Shown one piece after another: positions 34,021 to 46,000 of a stretch of DNA of 64,000 nucleotides. Each line of letters opens with the position of its first letter. The first letter of the stretch is position 1. This DNA is from Perca fluviatilis. Lineage: Eukaryota; Chordata; Actinopteri; Perciformes; Percidae. The stretch is from positions 8,185,276 through 8,249,275 of the forward strand of contig NC_053127.1 of NCBI RefSeq assembly GCF_010015445.1. The letters run 5' to 3'. Position numbers and translations under genes: made by a program. The notes beneath the pieces were generated by a model that saw only the letters and a program-made list of their open reading frames with translations, made no database searches and was not told the DNA's origin.

Positions 34021-37000
34021 GTTATAATGATCACTGTGTCAGATTAGACGATGTACTCATACATTCTTGTTGTAACTCGGTCAAGAGACACGACAGACTA
34101 CATGTTGGTCTCTGACCAATCAAAGCTTTCCATCATTCACGACACATGTCATTTCATGATAAAGGAGGTGCTAGCAACCGACTTACAGGAACAAGAATGT
34201 AAACGAACCAGATGAGGTCATACTCTCATTCACATGCGTGATAGTGATCATTTGCATCACAGCCTGCTGCTCACGTTGCAAAAGGAGAGGGAGAGAGACC
34301 CCATCCTGTTGGTGAAGAGCCGTGAACTGTGATTACTGTGAGCAGCATGCACAGGAATTAATTACAATATAATATATCTCGCTTTGTCTGAAGTCGATAA
34401 GTTTCTCAAAAGTTGCTTTTTATTTATTTTTTTAAATAAAGTTGCTAAGAGGGTCTGAAAAGTCACTAAATCTAGCAAAGAAGTTGCCAAGTTGGTAACA
34501 CTGGTAATGAGGCGTCCCAGATGGTTGTCGTGCACTATGACACATTACACGGGATAAAACGTCTGCCGGTTTGGGATATAATAGGGCTGGTATCGTGGAG
34601 TCTGAACCTAGCATAAGGTATGCACCTCACAGTTGGTTCACATTTCCTGCCACAACAGTTAAGGGAAAAACCCAGAGAAGCTGAGACATATCAAGCGAGG
34701 TCAGAAAAATCTTACAGGTAAACAAATCCCCAGCAGTCTCCTATTTTGGCCTCGGAGCTTTAAAAATAGACATGATCTTCTTACTGGTTAGCACTGTTAA
34801 AGTAGTTACTTCTTTGGTTGATTTTCATAAATGTAATATTTATGATTTTTTTAATACACAGTCTTGGAGGATCGGCAGGTGTTTGACATAGGCTGACATG
34901 TATGATCATCAGCGGTGAAATGTCACATTATGGGTTACGCAACATTTCTATATGCAGTGGGTCACGATGTTGAAATGACAAGAGCGGCCAACACGCATGT
35001 AGTTCTGATGCAGAACATTTGGTGAGAACACAAAACCTGTCTAATTTTTATTCGTCTGATTTTTCTTTCTTCATTGTCATGTTGTTGACAGCAGAGCAGC
35101 CTCAAGAAGAAGTCTTTGCCGCCTGTAAAGTTTTTAGAGGGTGAAGTTATTTGGGCAAAGTTCAACCGAAGACCATGGTGGCCCTGTGAGGTGACCGTTG
35201 ACCCTGCACAGGGAATCTATCACAGAGTAAAAGGTGGGCCTGAGACATTGTTGACTTTATGTGATTACCTACATTCTATATGGGTTGTTTTAAATTGTGT
35301 GATATGCTCTATGAATTGTTTGGTAGCCAGTTAATTGACAACCCCAGCTTGAACAGTGATTAGCAATATCTGCACGTTATCTCTAGGTTAACTAAATTGG
35401 CCACAGTACTCGAGCGCACTCTAACTCAAAGCGTTGTGTGTCAACCAAAGCGTTTTTCCTTGGCCAGTTGACCAATTACAGGGAAGGAGAGGCAGGACAA
35501 ATACCAAAAAGATCAACCGTCACATCCAACATTGGAGGCTGAACAACAATGCAGAAGAAATTAATACTGCTGGCTACATAGACCGGTGGGTCCGTCCTCT
35601 CTGCCGAAGTGCTTCGGCCTTCCCTTTATCCAGAGCAAGGGCCAGAGCAAGTACTCTACCTTGTGCCAACATTTTTACTTCGGCAGATATTCCGTATCAA
35701 AGCAACTAGACAAAACCAAAGTGTTTCAGCAACAACAACAAAAATGCTGCGCCTCCAAAGCACTCTCAAGCACTCCCAGCTGGTCGTTTTCAGAAGACCG
35801 CCTGCTGTTTACAGCTTGGAAAAAAACACTTTGGTAGACACACACTGCCTTATGAGCAAAGCCTTATAGCCACCAGCTATTGTCTGACCAATCAGAATTA
35901 GGTCGACCAAGAGCATTTCGACCAACCAACCGGAAGGTGCAGCCCCAACCAATACATCAAAAAGCTGATAAAATTGTATGGGATAATAATTTAGGACATA
36001 ATAAAGGATGCATGTGGAAAACACATGCAGAAATGTGTAGTTATGAATGAATAATTTTTATTATTGTGTCATGCATACAATAAAATATGCCTAGCCCACA
36101 CGGGCTTACAAGACACCATTACCTAGGACAAAGGACCAGATGCCAAAGTAACCACATACCCTAAACAAATAAACCCAACTTATAAATATTAAATTTAAAC
36201 AACCACTCCAATTGGTCATCATCTGTGCACCAGAACATTTCAAGATTTTGGACAGACATTTCATGTAAGATCGGTGTTCTTAACCCATCATAATACGGAC
36301 CATACAAAAGAAAATACAAAATGTAGTTATAATATATGAATTATATATAATGTATGTAGTTATAATATGAACTGTTCTATTTCCTACAGTTGGCATGTCA
36401 AATGCCATATACGGTCAGGTTACCAAGTGAAGAGAACCATGATGCTCGAAAGTTGTTTTTTAAATATCCTAAAATTAGATTGTAATTTAAGCCCAGTTCA
36501 GACCAAAGATTCGCGACGAGACGAGTTGGAACTTGCAACTACTTGCAACGCACCGGTCTGCAGCGTTCTTAAACCTGCCAGTTCACACCAATGAGACGAG
36601 ACGGTGTATCATCTCCATAGCAACTACTCTTCTTACTTCTGTTCTAACTTCTGACTTCCAGGCCTTTTTGTAGCTGGACGTATCGTTTGTTGCGCCTAAA
36701 TATGAATGTGGATAACGTTAGTGATAGTGAGATGCTTGCTACAGTTACATTTCTAGTGATGAATCGGCGAAAACACGTTTTATTTTTCTGATTCGTGGCT
36801 TTGTCCTAGGCGCTCCCTCTCTTCAGTCATTCTCTAGCTCGCACGACCGTCTTGACTGACTTCTCTATTGGCTGTTGAAACAGGAGACGTCCCTTACGTT
36901 CTAAAACCAGCCTCTGGAGACTGGACCAGCTGAGTCGCAGGCACCACCATCAGCTGGTTTGAATCGAGCTGAGACGGGCCGGTTCAGACCGCTGGAACAT

Positions 37001-40000
37001 TTCTCTGCGACGTTCAAAATGGTTCCGTGTCTTAGAGAATTTTTGGTCTGAACTGGGCTTTAGAATAAAATTCTTACATTTTCTCACATTGCCATCTAAA
37101 ACCACATTATACTTTCAACCAATGGATCTCATCCTTCCCTTTTTGAAAGCGGTTATTTCAAGCACTTGCATCCACTGACATGTACACTGACCAAATTATG
37201 CTTTCATGCTATAAATATTTAGACTTTTTTTCAGTTTAAGTGTAGTCACAAACTCCGAGGTATGCCACAAACTGCTGAAATTGTGGGTTTAAGTTTATTT
37301 TCACTGTCTAGTAAATCACGTAGACATTTAATACCTCAATATTTTGGCCATGTAACAATATGTCATGCTCAAAATTCTGACACTAGTATGCACATTTGAT
37401 TGTGAAGCTCCCTTTGCTTAGTTGATGCACTTGTGTACTTCCTGTGCACGATGATGTAGTTTAATATGCGTCTCATGAGATTGAGGCTGATGTTTGTTAT
37501 TGTCTTAGAACCCAGTGACCGGCCCTGTCGGCTCTACCATGTCAGGACCTTTGGGGAGCCTGTTGAGCTAACCTGGGTGGAGGAAAAAGCAACTCACAGT
37601 TTCCACGGAGGCTTTGAATTTGAACAGCTCACCCTACTGCGCCGGAGGGGGAAGCAAAGGGAGCAGAACTACAAATACACTGTAATTACTATTTTATGAA
37701 TGATGAGTCTCTACTTGCATGCCTTAAAAAAAGTTGGTCTAAAGCATCATCATTGGTGGATGATCATCGTGTTAGACAAAAGAAAGTTTGCAGTTTTTTC
37801 TGTAAGCCGGTATGTTATGTGTGCAATGATTGAGCAGTGTGCCTTTTATCTTCCTGCAGATTGCGAAGCGTTTTCAGGACTCTTGGAAATTGAGTGTGGC
37901 GGAAGCTGAATTTGTTCTCCAAGAGCGATCCAAAATGGCTTCCTCCATTACTTCGTTGATAGATGATGCCTTCCACGACACTCCCACACCGGAAAGAGAG
38001 AACAAGGCACGTCCCATCTTTCCTCTCTCTACTTCACCCAACCTTCCTGAGACTTTGCACATGACCAATGGATCCATTTTATCCCCAGTTACAACTCCAG
38101 TAAAGCCAAGCACTTTAATGAAATATTCTGGCAAAAAGAAACCAAGTAAATCAAAGGACATAAGTACTAAACACTCTAAAAAGACGTTGCGTAATAGCCC
38201 TGACCAATCAGATAGAGACAATGGAGAGTGCCCATATTCTGACCTCGACTCAATCCCTAAGATTTTGTGTCCGAATGCACTTGAGCGTCAGTCTAAGCTA
38301 GTTCCAACACAGCCATCTGTTACAGTTGTCAAAGAGGTAAAGAAGCAGCCAGAGATTCAGAGTGGTCTTTGGTTCAGTAAATCGGGCAAAGACAGACGAC
38401 CTAAAACAACTAGCCCAATGCCAGACCGCACTCTCTTTAGTAAGGTCCCCTGTAAGAAAAAAAACTCATCTGTTGTAAGTAAAAAGTCACCGGTTCCTAG
38501 TGCCTCCTCTTCCAGTGGTGCATCCAGTGACCAGTCAGGATTGTCAGACAAGCATAAGACTCTGGTACCTGCTGAAACAAATATTTCACCTGAACAGTCA
38601 GTACATTTAAAGTGTAAAAACACTGCAGTTGCTAATAGGCCTTTTGGTACAACTGGCAGTCCCCTGAGCAGTCAGAATTGTCGGACAAGCATAAGACTCT
38701 GCTACCTGCTGAAACAAATATTCCACTTAAAAAATCAAGACATTTGAAGCGTAAAAACACCCCGGGTGCTAAAAGGCATTTTGGTACAACTGGCAGTCCC
38801 ACTGACCAGTCAGGATTGTCAGAGAAGCATACGACTATGGGACCTGCTGAAACAAATCTTTCACCTGAACAGTCAGGACATTTGAAGTGTAAAAACACCC
38901 CGGTTGCTAAAAGACCTTTTGGTACAACTGGCAGTCCCACTGACCAGTCAGAATTGTCGGACAAGGATAAGACTCTGGCACCTGCTGAAACAAATATTCC
39001 ATCTGAACAATCAAGATATTTTAAGCGTAAAAACACCCCGGTTGCTAAAAGACCTTTTGGTACAACTGGCAGTTGCACTGACCAGTCAGGATTGTCAGAG
39101 AAGCAAAAGACTCTGGTACCTGCTGAAACAAATAGTCCACCTGAACAGTCAGGACATTTGAAGCATAAAAACACCCTGGTTGCTAAAAGGCCTTTTGGTA
39201 CAACTGACAGTCGCACTGACCAGTCAGGATTGTCGGACAATGATAAGACTCTGGTACCCTCTGAAACAAATATTCCACCTGAACAATCAAGATATTTTAA
39301 GCGTAAAAACACCCCAGTTGCTAAAAGACCTTTTGGTACAACTGACAGTCCCACTGACCAGTCAGGATTGTCAGATAAGCATAAGACTCGGGTACCTGCT
39401 GAAACAAATAGTCCACCTGAACAGTCAGGACATTTGAAGTGTAAAAACACCCCGGTTGCTAATAGGCCTTTTGGTACAACTAGCAGTCCCACTGACCAGT
39501 TAGAATTGTCGGACAAGCATAAGACTCTGGTACCTGCTGTAACAAATATTCCACTTAAACAATCAAGACATTTGAAGTGTAAAAACACCCCGGTTGCTAA
39601 AAGACCTTTTGGTACAACTGACAGTCACACTGACCAGTCAGGATTGCCAGAGAAGCAAAATACTCTGGTACCTGCTGAAACAAATATTCCACCTGAACAG
39701 TCAGGACATTTGAAGCGTAAAAACACCCCGGTTGCTAAAAGGCCTTTTGGTACAACTGGCAGTCCCACTGACCAGTCAGGATTGCCAGACAAACGGCAGT
39801 CGCTGGTGTCTGTTGAGACTGGTTTGCTCTTTGACAAGTGTAAATTTTCAAAGAGCAGAAAGACAGTCAGTAATACAGTTGACACTGTGTCTGAATCATT
39901 GTCTGACCAATTAAGTAGCTCAGATGATAAAAAGGCCTTGGAGCCCAGTCCAATCAGTTTCAATGACTTATCCAGGTTGAGTGTAAAGAGAGTCAGTCGA

Positions 40001-43000
40001 ACTCAACATTCAGACACGATGGAAGATAAAAAAGTCCATGTAATTGACAGGATTTCTGACCAAGCAGAAGAAAAAGAAAGAAACAAGACTCCTGCGTCCA
40101 CTTTGAATGTTGACACTACTGACCCATTAGCAAGGCTAGAAAAGCAAACAATTATTGTCTCTAAGTGTAGGCTGCCCTTTGTCAAATTAATACGCAAGGA
40201 CATCAAAGGTAAGAAGTTCCTAAATTCCAGTGTAACCATTTGTCCCAATGACCAACCTAGATGTGCAAAGAATGAAAAAACACCAGATACTAATGTGAGT
40301 AAAAAGTCCTCTAAACAATCAGATTGGGTGGGTGACAAGGCAAGTGTCTCCATAGATCAGGCAGTAAGTTCAGAATCCATAAAGGTCTCAGTTAAGAAGT
40401 TGAAAGCAAGTGGTGGGACTGGTATTCTTCGTCTCTCGTCAGAATCATCACACGGTAAAACTATCATTGCCTCAGATGTGGCAAGTGTGTCTGATGAGTT
40501 AGGTAGCCCAGAAACGGAAAGGGTACCAGGTTTAAATGTAAGCCCAACTAATGTGACTTACTCATCCTCTAACCAATCAGAACAGTCTAAAGTTAAGAAG
40601 CCCCCTGCATCCAATGTAACAAGCATGTCATCTGACCAGTTGGGCAGCTCGGAGAAAAAAAAATCATCTGCCACTAGTACAGCTTTTAATACAACTCCTC
40701 TACCTTCTCACCGGCATGGGGATTTAGTATGTAAGGAAGCTCATGTGCCCGAAGGCCTGTCTTCTGCGAAATTCAAGAAAGTTGTCCACAAATCAAAGCA
40801 AGACCCAGATGAAGTAAAAAAAGTCCATGAACCACCTGCCCACCTCCCAGCCAGCAGTCGGCTGATGACCAGAGCCCTGAAGGCCATGCAGGAGGCGGAG
40901 CAGAAAAAGCGTGAAAAAGCCAGAAAGGAGTCTGAGCAGAAAGAACTCTTGAATCCATACAGAAAAGCTGAGGACCTTGTATGCAACTCTGCACACAAGT
41001 CCAAAGTGGACCTTTGCACTAAAATAGAATCTGTGAAATCATATTATAATAACGATAAGTGTGATCAGGACACTATTTCTAGCTGTAGCAGCACCCCTTT
41101 GACGTTTACTGATTCAGTTGACTTTGAAGTTGATGTCAAGAGCGAAGATGAAGACCTCTCAATCTCCTCAACTCCACCAATGGACTTCATACCCCTTACT
41201 TCTAAGGTAAAGGCAAAGAAGGAAGATCATTCCTCTGACGTACACTCCTCGTCCTCACCTTCATCACCATTTTCTTTTATGAATGCCTTTAAAAACGTGG
41301 ATGAGGTATCCTTCCAGTCCCTGACAAATGAGGGAGATGGTAAACCCATCTCTTTCAAACCAGACACAAACTACAAGTTCAGCACTTTTCTCATGATGTT
41401 GAAGGACTTGCATGACACTAGAGAGCGAGAGGGGACCCCCTTAGAACTGGAAATTGGGCCACCAAGTGCACATGTTAAGGAGGAACCTGTGGTGATGCCT
41501 GGGGAGGCTACACCTGCAGTCCAAGATCCACAAATTGAACATGTAAATACAAATTCAAATTCCATTCCAGACAAAATTGAAATCAAACACAATGAGGAGA
41601 GCACAAGTCAGACATCCAAGAGGCTCTATAACAGAAGGGGCAGCTCCACTGGGGTAAAAAAGAGAGCCAACCGCCAAGTGCCTTGTCGTCCTGCCAGGTC
41701 TGGACCTGGTATTCCAGGACTGGAGTCCTTGCCAGCAATGGACTTAACATCAGGAGTGGATTGCTCATCAAGAGTCCAGTCCCTGTTAGGCATACAGACC
41801 AGCAGCTGGAAGAGGCAGGCTGGAGGTGGTGAAGGAGTAGCTGGGGAGGAGAAACAGGGGGAAAGGTGGAGCAGAGTAAATGAGAATCTACAGAACATGG
41901 TGCCTTTGGAGCAGAGGGGATGCAACACTACGCTGTGTCTGGAACAGCCGAATGGCCTTGTTGCAGACTGCACTGAGACTAACACAAGCTTGATGCACAA
42001 CGCTGGAGAAGGTGACAAAGCTCCAAAAGGTAAGGACAGTCTAGTTTACTGTCTGCCAAATGTAGTACACGTTGTGTAAGCACAATCTGACCCAAATCCC
42101 GGGTGCATTCTGTTGCTCTAAAAACAACTGGAAGTTGTAGTTATTGTAGTTTGGCCTACTGATATGGCAAGCAATTTGCGTCAAAAAAGGCACTCTTTCT
42201 CAGAGTCATAACTCAGTCAAGTCTTAACACAGAAATAATGAACATATCTTTAGATTTAGTGAGACATCCACTTTCCGAGGATATTATTATCTCAGATGTC
42301 CATTAGACAATTAATGTCCATCAATCCACTTAGAAATCATAGAAAAAAGATGCTCCTTATAACTCTAGAACTTGCCTGAGAATTAGAACTCAACGGTTAA
42401 TCGGTTAACCATCAAAATTATTTTTGACTGGTTAGGCGTATCAATCTATAGGTTAAAATGAGAATAGTTGATCCACCTTAAAGGTCAGTCCATCTTAAAG
42501 TGAGCTTGTGCCAAAGTTGTTGCTAGCACTTAAATCAGGTGGTAAGCAAGACACGGGAACTTGGCTTGGGTCTTGGGGAGTTGTAGCATTTATTCACCAA
42601 CAAATAATCTAAACTGTAAACATACTGCAACGTTTTACAGCTATAACGTAACTGCTTTAACTAACTTTATATCTTATCTTAATCTTGATCGCTATAAATA
42701 TGTGAGTACAGTCAATAGCAAAAAAAACGAACAGAATCGGTCCTAGCAAACTGGAGTTGCTGCAGCTAATGCCCCTAGCTCCCAGTTAGCTAAAACGGCA
42801 GTTTTGGGGGCATATTCTAAAGAGTGACTTTGTGCCTCTTAACAGACACAAAATGCAATTTAAATGTCTGTGCAACATGAACAGGGCTCTCACTTGACAA
42901 CAAGATGCATTTTCAATTCAGACATCCTGCCGCTAGCTTGCCCTGCTAGCTGCTAGCTGCCATCCGAGAGTCTGTTCAGCCAGGCTTCTGCAATAATAAT

Positions 43001-46000
43001 CACGCAGCAGTTCCTTGTGTATTTGTAGCTCATCTATTGTGTGTGACATCGATCTGGCATTGGTGGTAGGAGTCTTGGCAGTGGCGATCTGTTTGGTAGT
43101 TTCCTTAGCCGGGCTAGCAGGCCCGACCAGCCTCCTTGTTTCACTCTCTAGAATATGCCCCCAAAACTGCCGTTGTAGCTAACTGGGAGCTATGGGCATT
43201 AGCTGCAGCAACTCCAGTTTGCTAAGACCGATTCTGTTCGTTTTTTTTGCTATCGACTGTACTCACATATTTATAGCGATCAAGATTAACGTAAAAATTG
43301 CCCGGAGTTCTCCTTTAATTCCCCTGGCAGGGAGTGACTTGGTGGGCTGTCGGGCTTGCAATTAAACATTTTCAGCACGGAGACCTTGAGGGCAAAACAC
43401 ACTGGGAACTCCATAGAGCTGACGCACAAATCTTCATCTTTTACAACCCACAAGTGTTTAGATCACTTCTCAAAATAGAAAAAACAATGATTTTTATACA
43501 AAGTGCAATTCTTAGGCACATGTGACCCATATACAGCCCCCACTACGGTGTTTGTCATTTAAATGTGTGTATTTCAACTAGATAGCGCGCTAGCTAGCTA
43601 TGCTGCTCTTTAACTCCTCGTTCATAACATGATATCGTAACTTACCACTGCTCATTTGAAAAGGCTGCTGCAAGAAAATGTGTTGTTTATGTTATAAAAT
43701 GTGTGTTTGAATTGCATGTTGTTATGCAATTCTGTCTGCCGTCGGACACGTTTCTTGAAGGATGGCTCGCTAATATGCTAATGTTACCTACGCTAGCTAA
43801 CACTAGCGGTTAGAAACAAACATCTATGATCCATTGTCTGATAATCTCCATGTTTTCTTGCTGTGGCCTTTCTAAAATTAGAAGTGGTAGAAGTTACTAT
43901 AATTATGATCAAGGAGTTAATCAGCAGACAGAGTTAGCTACCATAGATAAAAGCTGAGCTGACTCGTTTGCAGACAGTGGAGGGCAGCTTCTTTTTGCCC
44001 TCCAGGCGCGTTAACATACTGCCGTGACATCACGTGAAATCTATAAATACGCTGGCGGAAACCCTGCAGCTCTGACCACCAGCTGCTGGACAGCTTTCAC
44101 AAACGAAAGCTACATCACAACTACACAACTCCGTGTGTTTTTAAGAAATTAATTAAGAATAGTAGAAATCAGCAGTCATTGGTAAAGGAAACTGGAACCT
44201 TAGCATTAAATGTGCGCAGATTTCAAATCAGTGCAAATACTGAGGACTTTGGCAAGCTCTTTCTCTTCTTGGTAATGTTTTTTTTTGTGTGTGATACACA
44301 AATGGTAAATGTTGCTTCCATCTGCTAAGCTATGTAACAGTGTTTATGTGTTTGCACAGGAGTATTTTCTCCAGTTTGGGGTTTATGCGGCACAAAGGAA
44401 TCGCTACTCGAAGCTAATGACAGGAAACGACACCAAAATTCACAGTACTGTGGTTGTATACAGCAGGCTGTCAAGTTGGAGTGCAGAGCATAAGAAACAG
44501 GCAGTTGTCTAAAAGGGTCCAACGGGACACCTCAAACTGTCATTTAATCATCATACTAAATATGTGTGCAAGGTATATTAAACTGCAGGTATCCATTGCA
44601 ACAGTTCTTTGTATGGTTCCAGCAAACTTTCACCAATTAAACTAACCAAGGGGTTAAACAAAAATAAATATTTTTGCCTGTGTTAAGTAGCCATGGTATT
44701 AGCGTGATAAGATAGAATACATTAAAGTCTTCTCGTTTATATTACTCCATGTTACACACTATAAACAACAGGGATTAAAAAAAGATAGTGTCCTTTCTTA
44801 TATATCTTTTTCAGCACATAAGCGAATAAGAAAACCAAGCAAGAGGCTGATTGAATGGACTGAAGAGTATGATCAGATTTTCTCCACCAGGAAGAAAACC
44901 AAAAAGCCTCTCCAGTCGATCGGAAAGGTAAAAACTAAAAAGTCATAAAAAGTAAGTACGGTAATGCTTTATATTTAAAATCGGTAACGTTACGTTGCTT
45001 TGTTTTGAAGTAACATTTCGGTCATTATTGGACATAAGGAGCGTTATAGTAAAGAATTGAATAACAGGTGCTTGTTGTTTTTTATTAAAAAAAAAAAATT
45101 TTATATAAATGGGCCGAGTTTGCAGAACATGGCTTACCATGTTCCGCTCAGGGGTGATGGTCAGTCAGTGTTAAGTAGCTTCGCTGCTATAAAAACTAGA
45201 GATGGTCCAATACCAGTATCGGTATCGGCTCCGATACTGCGTAAAACGCTGGTATCGGTATCGGGTAGTACTGGAGTTTACGCACCGATCCGATACCACG
45301 TGATAAAGCCCTAAAGAAAATCTACGTTAAAGTAGTTTATTTATGTTCTTTTTCCATTATAACTGACTGTCAAACTGGAGAATAAAAGAAAGTTCTGTGG
45401 CATTCATTGTCTGTGTTTGTTCATGTTTCACAAAGAGTTTAACCTGAGCCAGACCGACAACAAAGATATCATATCATATCCATACAGGGATAGTAGTATA
45501 CAGTTGTTAAAACATAATAAAATATATGACACACTGGTATTGGATCGGTACTCGGTATCGGCCGATACGCAAGTTCAGGTATCGGAATCGGTATCGGGAA
45601 GCAAAAAATGATATCGGACCATCTCTAAGAAAAAACACCAATGGCATTTGTTATTGCTTTGGCCCGATCTGAATTACCATCAAAAGTCTGTTTAAATGCC
45701 GAGGGGAGGTGTGTTTGCACTACGCTCGTTTGTTTCCTTGTAGCAGCGATATTCACGTTTGTGTGGTGCCGTTTTTAGTGAGTTAACAAGTTTGACGTGT
45801 TGTCAGAAACGTACCTGATCACTAATGAGCAATGTCGGCACACTACTTTCGTCTTATCCACGTGTTTTTGTCCGTTGTTGTATTTCACCGGGAAACCGGA
45901 GTTTTCCCAAATAGGAGTCTTTAACGATAACGCAGGGTGTTCAAGCTCTGGCTTCTCTACATTGGCCTTGACGCTAGCTAACAAGAGGCTTGGCTGGTAT

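Noticed and set aside
38632..39588. 318-codon open frame on the - strand inside nsd1 exon 5
   Set aside because: It is the antisense shadow of the 138-bp repeats; because the unit is a multiple of three, one stop-free antisense frame is copied in every unit.
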